Below, piece by piece: positions 9,154 to 17,654 of a stretch of 50,380 nucleotides of DNA (position 1 is the first letter of the stretch; every line of letters begins with the position of its first letter). Both the position numbers and the translations under genes were made by a program. Below the pieces are notes generated by a model, which searched no databases, had not been told where the DNA came from, and saw only the letters and a list, made by a program, of their open reading frames with translations. Source of the stretch: Deltaproteobacteria bacterium (GTDB lineage Bacteria > Desulfobacterota > Syntrophorhabdia > Syntrophorhabdales > Syntrophorhabdaceae); NCBI GenBank assembly GCA_022711595.1, contig JAKLET010000028.1, positions 1 to 50,380 of the forward strand, read 5' to 3'.

Positions 9154-9690
9154 TTGAAAGTACTCCTTCGGAATTATTATCTAAAAAAACTAAAGGTCCT
9201 CACCTTACGATTTAGGTGATTTCCATGAATCCTGTGCCTCTATCCCGTCCGGCACATAGGTCCAGATGATCGTCTCGTAAGTGAAGAGGATATCTTCCAT
9301 GTGCTTGTAAGGTTTGTTCTCTTCAACAAAGGTTTCGGGGAACCATTCGCGGGACTCCACGATGATGGCGTCCTGCAGTTTGATGGTAAAATACTTTTCC
9401 TCCTGGCCCTTCTCATTGATGCGGTACATGTCGAGCGTCACATCCATGTGTTCACCGCTGCAGCAGGCCTGGAAGATCTTGGGCGTATGCTTGCCCATGT
9501 TCGTTTCCACCTTGAAGGGCTTGTGGATCCTCTGTCCTGTGGGGAGGCCCGAATGGGTGTCCCTCGGTATTTCAACAACGTGGTCGAGGGCATAGCAGAT
9601 TATGGTGTTCTCGCGTCCCTGCTGGGTGCAGTCGCCCTGGATGTCGCCCTGGTTCTTTGCCTTGATGGTCATGTAACAGGTCATTGCCAT
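8699..9690. repeat. Tandem direct repeat of about 455 bp covering the two hcp genes
   Basis: Direct copies at 8699-9153 and 9236-9690, offset 537 nt, identical on line-by-line comparison. The identity begins inside the 3' end of the coding sequence and stops exactly at the start codon, leaving distinct ribosome-binding leaders. Confidence 0.9.
9205..9690 (-). CDS. hcp: Hcp (TssD) tube protein, copy 2
   Basis: A 161-residue Hcp, upstream of copy 1 in the transcript and 51 nt from it. The ATG has a strong AAGGAGG site 7 nt upstream. The DNA of 9236-9690 matches 8699-9153 without a mismatch that I can find (offset 537), so the pair is a very recent duplication or is kept identical by gene conversion. 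The C-terminus differs (EAQDSWKSPKS), as do the upstream leader sequences. It follows tssC, which ends 51 nt upstream. Confidence 0.95.
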   Translation of the reverse strand: MAMTCYMTIKAKNQGDIQGDCTQQGRENTIICYALDHVVEIPRDTHSGLPTGQRIHKPFKVETNMGKHTPKIFQACCSGEHMDVTLDMYRINEKGQEEKYFTIKLQDAIIVESREWFPETFVEENKPYKHMEDILFTYETIIWTYVPDGIEAQDSWKSPKS

Positions 9691-9741
9691 GATGTTTCCC
9701 TCCTTTTTTAAAAAATGCGGTTACAGCAGGGTCGCTTCTCC

Positions 9742-11226
9742 CTATTCCTTGTCCAGTTTTCCAACGAGGGAAAGGGTGAAAGAGGCGCCCATATATTTGA
9801 AATGGGGCTGTACCTGCATGTTCACCCTGTACCATCCCGGTTCTCCCTCTACGTCGGTGACCTGGATGTTCGCCTTTCTTAAGGGTCGCCTGCTGCGGAC
9901 CCCCGGCGAGGGATTGTCCTGATCTGCCACGTACTGACGGATCCAGTTGTTGAGCTCCGTTTCAAGATCGCCCCTTTCCTTCCAGGTCCCTATGTTCTCC
10001 CTCTGGATCACCTTGATGTAGTGGGCGAGGCGGCTCACTATGAACGTATAGGGGAGCTGGGTGCCGAGCTTGTAGTTCATCTCCGCCTGTTTGCCCTCGG
10101 GCGTATTGGCGAAGACCTTCGGTTTCTGGGTCGAATTGGCGGAGAAGAACGCGGCGTTATCGCTCCCCTTCCGCATGGTGAGCGCTATGAAGCCCTCTTC
10201 GGCGAGTTCGAATTCCCTGCGTTCCGAGATGAGGACCTCCGTGGGTATCTTTGTCTGGAGCTCGCCCATCGCCTCATACTGGTAGATGGGGAGGTCTTCG
10301 ACGGCCCCGCCGCCCTGGGGACCTATGATGTTGGCGCACCAGCGGTATTTTGCGAAGCTGTCCGTGATCCGTGAGGCAAAGGCAAAAGCGGCGTTGCCCC
10401 AGAGGAAGTTGCCGTCCCCGCTGGTCGTGTCCTCTTTGTAATTGAAGCCTTTCACGGGTTTCGTGTCAGGGCCGTAGGGTATCCTCAGGAGGAAATGCGG
10501 CAGGGCGAGTGACACATTCCGTGAGTCTTCGGATTCCCGGAAGGACTGCCACTTGATGTACTGGGGCATCTCAAAGATCGATTTCAGGTCTTTCAGATTG
10601 GGAAGTCCGGAGAAGCTGTCTATGCCGAAGAACTGCGGCCCCGCGGCGGCGACGAAAGGCGCGTGGGACATGGTCGCCACGCTTGCCATGTTCTGGAGGA
10701 GCTTTATGTCGGGAGCGGAAGGGCCGAATTCGTAATTGCCCACCATCAGGCCGTAGGGTTTGCCGCCGAACTGACCGTATTCCTGGGTGTAGGCCAATTT
10801 GTAGAGGCCCGACTTCGTGATCTCCGGGGCGTCCTCAAAATCGTCGAGGAGGTCCTGCTTGTTCACGTTCATCACCTCGACCTTGATGTTTTCCCTGAAA
10901 TCGGTGCGGTCCACGAGGAATTTCAGGGAGGTCCACGCGGATTCGAGCTGCTGGAATTCCTTGTTGTGGATTATGGTGTCCACCTGTTTGCTCAATTTCT
11001 GATCAAGGTTGGCGATCATCTCATCCACAGCGGATGCCGTTACCCTTATTTCCTTGCCGGGCTTGAGCAGTTCATCGATGAAGGCCTGAAGGCCCTGTTT
11101 GGTTATGGCATAGGCCTCTTCAGACGGTTTCAGGCGCGTGGCCGCGACGATCTCGTCAAGGAGGGACTGCTGACCCTCGACCTGCTGCCCTTCTGCCTGT
11201 TGAGCTGTTTTCTTTTCTTCAGCCAC
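9742..11226 (-). CDS. tssC: TssC (VipB), large sheath subunit
   Basis: A 494-residue contractile sheath subunit. The pattern MIANLDQKLSKQVDTIIHNKEFQQLESAWTSLKFLV followed by VEVMNVNKQDLLDDFEDAPEITKSGLYKLAYTQEYGQFGGKPYG is diagnostic for TssC. The C-terminal part (NWIRQYVADQDNP) also fits. TssC pairs with TssB in the sheath around the Hcp tube. It starts 11 nt after tssB, so the two are co-translated. Confidence 0.96.
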   Translation of the reverse strand: MAEEKKTAQQAEGQQVEGQQSLLDEIVAATRLKPSEEAYAITKQGLQAFIDELLKPGKEIRVTASAVDEMIANLDQKLSKQVDTIIHNKEFQQLESAWTSLKFLVDRTDFRENIKVEVMNVNKQDLLDDFEDAPEITKSGLYKLAYTQEYGQFGGKPYGLMVGNYEFGPSAPDIKLLQNMASVATMSHAPFVAAAGPQFFGIDSFSGLPNLKDLKSIFEMPQYIKWQSFRESEDSRNVSLALPHFLLRIPYGPDTKPVKGFNYKEDTTSGDGNFLWGNAAFAFASRITDSFAKYRWCANIIGPQGGGAVEDLPIYQYEAMGELQTKIPTEVLISERREFELAEEGFIALTMRKGSDNAAFFSANSTQKPKVFANTPEGKQAEMNYKLGTQLPYTFIVSRLAHYIKVIQRENIGTWKERGDLETELNNWIRQYVADQDNPSPGVRSRRPLRKANIQVTDVEGEPGWYRVNMQVQPHFKYMGASFTLSLVGKLDKE

Positions 11227-11237
11227 ATTTCACCTCC

Positions 11238-11723
11238 TTAACCTTCGATCCCGAGTTCTTTCAGAAGACGCGCCTTGACCTCGTCGTCCTTCACGAGGTC
11301 CTGTATCTTCTTCCTGAATTCCGGGATGTTGCCGAGGGGCCCTTTAAGCGCCTTGAGCGCGTCCCTGAGCTCCATGAGCTTTTTCAATTCCGGTATTTTC
11401 TGAATGATGGTATCGGGCTCGAAGTCCTTCATGCTTTTGAAATCCAGGTTGAGGCTCATCTGCGCGTCAGGTTCGTCGGAGAGCTTGTTCTCGACAACCG
11501 TCTCCAGCTTGACGTTGTGGGCGCCCAGGACCTCGTTGAAGTTGTCCTTGTCAATGTTGACGGGCTGGCGGTCCTCAACGCTGCGCGAGTCTGCCTGAAG
11601 CGTGAAATCGCCCATTACAAGGACCTTCAGGGGAAGCTCGATCTCCTCTTTTGCGTCGCCGGTGGCAGGCCGGTAGACGATATTGACGCGTTCTTTCGGT
11701 GCAACAGAACCTTCTTTAGCCAT
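11238..11723 (-). CDS. tssB: TssB (VipA), small sheath subunit
   Basis: A 161-residue small sheath subunit. It has VNIVYRPATGDAKEEIELP, KVLVMGDFT and FKSMKDFEPDTIIQKIPELKKLMELRDALKALKGPLGN, all typical for TssB, with the helix that clasps TssC. An AAGGAGGGG-type ribosome site precedes the ATG. It is the first gene after the 153-nt AT-rich gap and probably starts its own transcript. Confidence 0.96.
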   Translation of the reverse strand: MAKEGSVAPKERVNIVYRPATGDAKEEIELPLKVLVMGDFTLQADSRSVEDRQPVNIDKDNFNEVLGAHNVKLETVVENKLSDEPDAQMSLNLDFKSMKDFEPDTIIQKIPELKKLMELRDALKALKGPLGNIPEFRKKIQDLVKDDEVKARLLKELGIEG

Positions 11724-11820
11724 TTCGCACCCCTCCTTAGGAAGACTTTCCTTCTATTGTTGACTGTTGAAACACAGTCTATGTTGCCTGTGTCATGATA
11801 AAACTTTGAAATACATTTCT

Positions 11821-11845
11821 ATTATATTGCAAATTATCGCAAATT
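11821..11845 (-). promoter_or_regulatory. Likely internal promoter before tssB with a direct-repeat operator candidate
   Basis: On the minus strand the 153-nt gap between tssA and tssB contains a perfect TATAAT (complement of 11821-11826) about 98 nt before the tssB start. Just upstream of it, the forward-strand heptamer GCAAATT occurs twice (11829-11835 and 11839-11845), one helical turn apart, which could be a regulator site. The -35 is poor. A small inverted repeat, GACTGT/ACAGTC (11762-11779), sits in the leader. The rest of the gap is AT-rich and shows no gene. Confidence 0.45.
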
Positions 11846-11876
11846 AAAATTAAAGTTTAATCTTCTTTACCATTAT

Positions 11877-13415
11877 TTATATATAGTTCATTGCCTTTAC
11901 GGGATCGAGGAGGCTCAGGCGGCGAAAAATATCCCTTGCCATGCCTTCATATTCGGCGGAACTTGCCGAGCGTATCCCCGTCAGGATGGCCCCGTATGCC
12001 TGTGCCGCCAGTGAAGGCTCCCATTCTTCCACCCGATAGGTATCGATGAGCGCGACGAGGTCATTGGAATAAGAACTGAAGAGGCGCCACTGGTCGTTTT
12101 GAAAAAGAAAGCGGCAGAACCATATCTGGCGCATGAAACGCTCCTGCACGGACGGTGCACCGGCGAGCCTGTCCTTGAGCGTCTTCATCGCCCCGGCAAA
12201 GTCTCCCCCCTTCGCTGTCTTCCGGGCCTCATTGGTCTCTTCCTCTATACTGCGAAAAAGGTCTTGGCCTGAAGGGCCGGCAGGAGCGGCGTCCTGGCCC
12301 CCTTTGTCCACGCTTTCAAGCCACTGCCTTGTTTCGCTGTCGGCAAAGGGTGTTCCGTCGGAGAAAGAGAGCTTCTCTATGCTGGGAAGGCGCTTTACGT
12401 AAAGCAGCGTCGCCCTGGCGACCTCGTCAGCTATGGCGGTTTTCCCTGTTTGTTCAAGGGATTGTGCGACGTACCGGCTGAGGTCTAGCCAGAAAAGATG
12501 CTGGGGTATTCGGGACTCACAGGCCATGAGAAGGTTTCTCCAGCTGCCCGACCTGTGCATGCTGCTGAGTGAGTCCCTGATCTGCACGTCAGGGGCTTCG
12601 ATCATGGTTGTGCCGCCCTGGTTCGGCGGTATGTCCGTCACGGTCATCCACGCGATTGCCCTGTTGAGACGAAAGAAAAGCCCGTCGAGCATGTCTTTTT
12701 GCATGAGAATGTCCGACGCGGCCCTCAGGGTATCGATGGCATGCTTGATGATCGGACCAGGATCGTCCCCGGAGGGGACCGGCCCCATCGGGGCGGCCGC
12801 GGGGGCCTTTGTTTCCCTGCCGGCTGCAGCAGGCTGAGGTCTTTCCTCCTTCGGTTTCTCCTCTTCGGTTTTTCCCCCCTCTTCGACAAGAAGAGACCCG
12901 ATGGAGGACATAAGGGGGGCCATCATCGGCGCGTCATCCATATTTTCGCGCAGGAAGGATTCGATAGCGCCAAGGCTGTTGAACAGGGCATCTATCTCGC
13001 TTTTCTGCCAGCGCTGCGGCTCAAGGCCGGCAAGTGTTGAAGATGTTTTTTCGATCCACCAGTCAATGGCGTTGCGCCGTCCGCGCATGCGGGCCTTTAA
13101 TGGAAAGAGCGTTTCCCAGTAGGTCGTAATGACATCGCGCCAGATCGCGACGCCCTTTGCCAGGCCGCGCATCCCTTCGGTTTTGGTGAGAGCCAGAGAG
13201 AGGTAGCTCACCACGAGAAGGTCCTTGGAATGATTTTGAAGAATATCGGTACAGATGTTGAGGGCCTTCTGCCAGTCTATGCCGCCCGCAGCGGACGGTG
13301 AGGACATCTTTTCGATCTCGGAAGAGAGATTTTCGAATATCTCCTCGCCGCGGATATCGCTGCCAGCCGGCGATATGCCCGGTATGGGGGTCTTTCCCAG
13401 TTCGATCAGTTCCAT
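11877..13415 (-). CDS. tssA: TssA, T6SS assembly/cap protein
   Basis: A 512-residue TssA. The N-terminal ImpA domain is clear: a PIPGISPAGSDIRGEE start, then DWQKALNICTDILQNHSKDLLVVSYLSLALTKTEGMRGLAKGVAIWRDVI and WETLFP. A low-complexity acidic/Ala-Pro linker (about residues 178-220) joins it to the C-terminal VasJ-like domain. TssA binds the baseplate and guides tail polymerisation. It is 30 nt downstream of tssM and is the last gene before the gap. Confidence 0.92.
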   Translation of the reverse strand: MELIELGKTPIPGISPAGSDIRGEEIFENLSSEIEKMSSPSAAGGIDWQKALNICTDILQNHSKDLLVVSYLSLALTKTEGMRGLAKGVAIWRDVITTYWETLFPLKARMRGRRNAIDWWIEKTSSTLAGLEPQRWQKSEIDALFNSLGAIESFLRENMDDAPMMAPLMSSIGSLLVEEGGKTEEEKPKEERPQPAAAGRETKAPAAAPMGPVPSGDDPGPIIKHAIDTLRAASDILMQKDMLDGLFFRLNRAIAWMTVTDIPPNQGGTTMIEAPDVQIRDSLSSMHRSGSWRNLLMACESRIPQHLFWLDLSRYVAQSLEQTGKTAIADEVARATLLYVKRLPSIEKLSFSDGTPFADSETRQWLESVDKGGQDAAPAGPSGQDLFRSIEEETNEARKTAKGGDFAGAMKTLKDRLAGAPSVQERFMRQIWFCRFLFQNDQWRLFSSYSNDLVALIDTYRVEEWEPSLAAQAYGAILTGIRSASSAEYEGMARDIFRRLSLLDPVKAMNYI

Positions 13416-13446
13416 CTGCCTGCCTTAAAAAAGGTTTCGTTCAATA

Positions 13447-16400
13447 CTATTTAAGCGTGCATTCGGTAATGATGACGGGCGCCTTCCTGGAGCTTTTTTT
13501 GAGGGCGCCTATGACCGGCTGCGCATTATTGATCTTGTATCTTACCTTAACCCATTTGACGCCGGCCTTTGCAAGGCCCGCCTTGCTCTCCGGGAAATCG
13601 CCCGCCTTGAATGTCTTGGCGCCGGAGGAGAACTCGGAGAGGAAAGCCGCAAACCCTGTTTTACCCTTGTAGACCTTCGTGAGAGCGAAATCGGGGAACG
13701 TGATCTTCAGGACCGTGTCGCCGCATTTTTCCGGCGACCAGTTAAAGGACCTGGCGTCGGGGTAATTGTAGTTCTTCAGTATTGCCGTTCCGTCGGAACA
13801 TTGGAGGGAAAGCACATTCCCGGTCGGTTTCACGGGCGCGTCCTTGTTGACCTCGATGGGCAGTGTTTCCATTGGCACCGTGTAGTCCGACTGGAACTCG
13901 ACGGGGGCCATGGCCCCTTCGTTGAGAAATTTAAAAAATTCGGGGCGGAAGGGGATGGAGCTCTCGAAGATCGTCTTCTCATAGACGCTTCTCGGGCCGT
14001 ATCCCAGCTTCCCGCTGGTGATGAACGGTTTTGCGGGGCCGTCGCGGAACTGGACAACAACACCCTCGGTCTTGTCAAAAAGGGACTTGAGGAGCCTTTC
14101 CTTTGGTACCCCGCTTGTTTTGCCCATGACGTCCCCCTCCCATTTGCTCTGGAGCATGCACGACGCCCTTCGGGAGCCGTAGTCGACGAGATAGTTCAGG
14201 GGACCGCCGAAGACGGACCACAGGAAATCGGCATTGCCGTAATCATCTTCCTTCATCATGCTCTTCAGGGAGAGGTACTGGGTGTATGCCACATTAAAAG
14301 GGGATTTGTCCTCTGCAAGGGCTGCCTGACCTGTAAAGAGGTCTGATATCATACGAAGTGCCGTATCGCCGGATGTGGCAATAGGTGCGATCTGTGAGAG
14401 CGCCTTCTCATATTCGGCAAGCACCTTGGCCCTTGAGGGGCGCTGCTCGGCTATCTTTTTCTTTTCCGGGTCCAGCTGCTGAGCCTTTTGCTCGGCAGAG
14501 GCCTCGGCTTTTTTGAATCTTTCCTCAACCCGGGTCGCAATGCCCCCGCTCTTCTTTTCCTTTTGATCGGCGGGCGCCAGCTGGGCTATGGCAACCAGTT
14601 CGGAGGGGAGCCGTGTCCATCCGGGAGGTTTTGTCTGCGTGTCCGATTGAATGGATTCACTGGTGAGCCGCCCAATAAGCTTCCAGTACGGATTGTGGTC
14701 CGTGGTCATGAGGGAGGCCATGTTCTGACGCGCCGTTTCCGTTTGGAAGGCCTCGGCCCCCTTGTGAAAATTATCGGCAAACGCGAACCATGCCTTGAAA
14801 TACTCCTCCTGGTACCATTTCCAGAAGGGCTGGACCCTTTTTTTGATGGGGTCATTGTCTTTCAATACGGCCTCGATGTTCCCGATGAACTCGGCGATGT
14901 GCTTCTGCCCTTCTTTCGTGTAGGCACCGGGAACGAAGACGGTATCGTCATGTTCGCCCACCTCCGCGCTCCCCCAGAAATCCTCCAGACGGATGTTGGG
15001 CGCGTTGGGGATGGATTTGTGGACGAGCCATTCCATGCTCCCGCGTTTCACGATAAGCTTGGTGAGCCCGGCCTGGATGAGCTCGCGGCTCCTTAACAGT
15101 TCCGCCCTGTTGTTGTGCCATCTCAGATAGTCGAAATAAATGTAGCCGAACGTCTGGGATGCCTCAAAGGGGAGCGAGGGATATTCCAGGTCAACCGCAC
15201 CGCTCGCGGCAACGATGAAGGTTTGCGGCCCGGGGAGTTTGCCTTTGTCGAGCCAGGAGTTGAGCACATTCAGGCGGGTGACGATATAGTTTGCATAGAC
15301 CGCGATCGAGTCGGGATCGGTTTCTTCCGTCATCCGGTCGACCTTGCCCGATGCGGTCCTGTCAAAATTCCAGAGAAAACCCTTATTCACGAAGGATATG
15401 TAATGGTCCTTCGCTCTTTGCTCGGCCTCCCTGCAGGACGTGAGGCCGAAAGACGGCAGGAACCAGTGCGAGTTGCTCCTTTCGATCTCTTCGATCTCGA
15501 GCCTGTATTTCTCGATGGTTAAAAGGTTTGCCGAGGGATCGCCGGTGCCCGTCAGGGATGGAAGTCTGTTGAAGATGTCCATGAAGTTGTTGAGGGTTCT
15601 CATGTTATGCACGAACGAGAGGGTGAGGAGGCCGCACAGGGCAGCCCATACGAGAAGCCAGGAGGTGAAGCCGAGGCTCCGCGTGATGCGCCTCCAGCGC
15701 AGGAAATCACGGGTATGGGTGTACAGGGACCTGTCGCCGGGGAGGATCTTTGAAAAGATGTCTTTCAGGAAAAAACTTCTCTCAGCGGGAGGGACGGTCT
15801 TTGTGTCTGGAGCGAATCCGGCCGCCTCGAGGAACTCCGAGGAAGGCAAGCCGTCCTGCCGGCCGCTGGAAAAGAAGACCCCCCGAAGCAGAGGAGTTTC
15901 CTGATAAGGGTTGTCGCCGAAAACAGCCTTCATGAACTCCGAAAGCCCGCCCTTCAACCGGTGGAACTCGTTGCGGAAAACGATGGTGCCAGGCCTTGCC
16001 GGGTGCTGGGCGCGCAGTGTGGCAAGGGCCAGGCCGCCGATGCGCGCCGAAACGCTTTCGAAGACCTCGTCGAGGAGCACGTCCCAGTGTTGCCGGTTGT
16101 TCCTGTTAATGTAACCCATTGCCTGGTCCGAATCCTCTTCGGCGATGTTCCGGAAGATGTCACCGAACCCGTAGACCATATCCATTTTTGTAACAAGGAT
16201 ATAGACAGGGAACCTCGCGCCGACTACGCGCATGAGCTGGTCGATCCTTTTGCGTATGTTCTGCCCGTCTTCCCTTAAAGATGTTCTGTCGGCCGCAAGG
16301 AGCTTGTCCGCCGGTATGGTGGCGATGACGCCGTTGACGGGTTCCCTTCGACGGTATTTCGCAAGCAGGGTGAGGAACTTTTCCCATTCTTCCCTGTCGG

Positions 16401-16947
16401 GGATCTCGTCGAGGGGGATGGTATAGCGGCCGGCGGTGTCAAGGACGATGGAGTCTTTAAAGAACCACCAGTCGCAATTGATCGTGGCGGATATGGTGGC
16501 CGCCCGGTCCGGGTACGCCACCGGTGATTCGAGCCTTGAGCCTCTGATCGCCGTGGTCTTGCCGGAGCCGGATTCACCTATGACAACGTACCAGGGCAGG
16601 GCGTAGAGCGGGTTGCCATGTTTCTTCAGGGACGATCTCCTCAGCAGTTCGAGGGAATCCTTCCAGTGTTCCTGGAGGTCCTGGAGCTGCTGGCGTTCGT
16701 GCAGGGGCATCCCTTTGATGGTGCTTTCGTCGAGCTGCACCACTCTTTGCACGAACTTTTTCTCCTTGCGCCGCAGGAGGTATTTTTTAAGGAACAGGAG
16801 CCCCACAAAGAGACCGATGATGCCGAGGTAGATGGCTATGCCGGCCCACCAGGGGAAGGTCTTTTTCCAGACAAGCCACAGATCCCCCGCCGCCAGGGCG
16901 GCAAGTACCAGGACAATGAGTACGATCTTGAATATTTTCTTTATCAT
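13447..16947 (-). CDS. tssM: TssM (IcmF/VasK), inner-membrane complex protein
   Basis: An 1166-residue IcmF-family protein. Two transmembrane helices lie within residues 1-55 and a third near 420-450 (SWLLVWAALCGLLTLSF). The cytoplasmic domain between has an intact Walker A GESGSGKT near 124, DTAGRY and VTKMD, so it may be a functional NTPase. The long periplasmic part ends in the TssJ-interacting beta domain. With TssL and TssJ it makes the envelope channel. Ribosome site is weak; the start is 43 nt after tssL. Confidence 0.95.
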   Translation of the reverse strand: MIKKIFKIVLIVLVLAALAAGDLWLVWKKTFPWWAGIAIYLGIIGLFVGLLFLKKYLLRRKEKKFVQRVVQLDESTIKGMPLHERQQLQDLQEHWKDSLELLRRSSLKKHGNPLYALPWYVVIGESGSGKTTAIRGSRLESPVAYPDRAATISATINCDWWFFKDSIVLDTAGRYTIPLDEIPDREEWEKFLTLLAKYRRREPVNGVIATIPADKLLAADRTSLREDGQNIRKRIDQLMRVVGARFPVYILVTKMDMVYGFGDIFRNIAEEDSDQAMGYINRNNRQHWDVLLDEVFESVSARIGGLALATLRAQHPARPGTIVFRNEFHRLKGGLSEFMKAVFGDNPYQETPLLRGVFFSSGRQDGLPSSEFLEAAGFAPDTKTVPPAERSFFLKDIFSKILPGDRSLYTHTRDFLRWRRITRSLGFTSWLLVWAALCGLLTLSFVHNMRTLNNFMDIFNRLPSLTGTGDPSANLLTIEKYRLEIEEIERSNSHWFLPSFGLTSCREAEQRAKDHYISFVNKGFLWNFDRTASGKVDRMTEETDPDSIAVYANYIVTRLNVLNSWLDKGKLPGPQTFIVAASGAVDLEYPSLPFEASQTFGYIYFDYLRWHNNRAELLRSRELIQAGLTKLIVKRGSMEWLVHKSIPNAPNIRLEDFWGSAEVGEHDDTVFVPGAYTKEGQKHIAEFIGNIEAVLKDNDPIKKRVQPFWKWYQEEYFKAWFAFADNFHKGAEAFQTETARQNMASLMTTDHNPYWKLIGRLTSESIQSDTQTKPPGWTRLPSELVAIAQLAPADQKEKKSGGIATRVEERFKKAEASAEQKAQQLDPEKKKIAEQRPSRAKVLAEYEKALSQIAPIATSGDTALRMISDLFTGQAALAEDKSPFNVAYTQYLSLKSMMKEDDYGNADFLWSVFGGPLNYLVDYGSRRASCMLQSKWEGDVMGKTSGVPKERLLKSLFDKTEGVVVQFRDGPAKPFITSGKLGYGPRSVYEKTIFESSIPFRPEFFKFLNEGAMAPVEFQSDYTVPMETLPIEVNKDAPVKPTGNVLSLQCSDGTAILKNYNYPDARSFNWSPEKCGDTVLKITFPDFALTKVYKGKTGFAAFLSEFSSGAKTFKAGDFPESKAGLAKAGVKWVKVRYKINNAQPVIGALKKSSRKAPVIITECTLK

Positions 16948-16990
16948 ATAAGCGGTCTTTTACATGCACCCGCACCGGGCCGCTTCCGGT

Positions 16991-17644
16991 TCAATGGAAA
17001 TAGCTCCCGAGCAGGCGTTGCAACATATTGTTATAAAAAAAGAAAAGCCATATGAATATAATGACCGGTATGATGCCTATTATTATGGTGAAGACGGAGT
17101 CTGCCAGCCTGCCCTTGCGCTGGCCCTTCTTTTCGGCCCCATAGGCATCGGGGAACATGTGCGGTATGCCTTCCGTTGCGCCCTCTCTTTCCAGGAGGCC
17201 CCGGTTGGCCTTCGCGATCTCTTCAAGCTGCGGGGCATCCTCAGGCCTGAAGTATTTTCCCTTGAACCCCATTGCGAGGCAGTAGGCGTAGACCTCCCGC
17301 ACCTGGGTATCATCGGGGCTTAAGGTGCCGAGGTGTTCGAAGAATTCCTCGCCGGCGTTGGCGGTATTGAAAAAGCGGTGCTGGAGCTGCGCCACCAGCC
17401 AGCTGTTCCGTCCCGGCCAGTCGGAGCAAAGGATGGTCTCGTCAATGAGGGCACAGACAGCGAAAAGACCCCTCTTCCATTGCTCCTCGGGAAATTTTTC
17501 CCGGGACTTGAGGGCCTCGGCCCGTCCGCACAGTTCGTCAAAGCGTGCGCGTGCCTCATCGTAGGGGATCTCGTTGCCGGGGCTTTCCCCCGTCAGGCAG
17601 GCAGCGTAGGCTAGCAGTTCGGCGTAAAAGTCTATAAGTCTCAT
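16991..17644 (-). CDS. tssL: TssL (DotU), short inner-membrane form
   Basis: A 217-residue DotU-type protein: cytoplasmic helical domain (FAVCALIDETILCSDWPGRNSWLVAQLQHRFFNTANAGEEFF, then YCLAMGFKGKY) and a single C-terminal membrane helix (about residues 183-205). It stops about 10 residues after the membrane helix, so it lacks the OmpA-like peptidoglycan-binding extension. No separate TagL-like gene is visible in the window, so cell-wall anchoring must come from elsewhere. It lies 10 nt after tssK. Confidence 0.93.
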   Translation of the reverse strand: MRLIDFYAELLAYAACLTGESPGNEIPYDEARARFDELCGRAEALKSREKFPEEQWKRGLFAVCALIDETILCSDWPGRNSWLVAQLQHRFFNTANAGEEFFEHLGTLSPDDTQVREVYAYCLAMGFKGKYFRPEDAPQLEEIAKANRGLLEREGATEGIPHMFPDAYGAEKKGQRKGRLADSVFTIIIGIIPVIIFIWLFFFYNNMLQRLLGSYFH

Positions 17645-17654
17645 AGATACCAGT

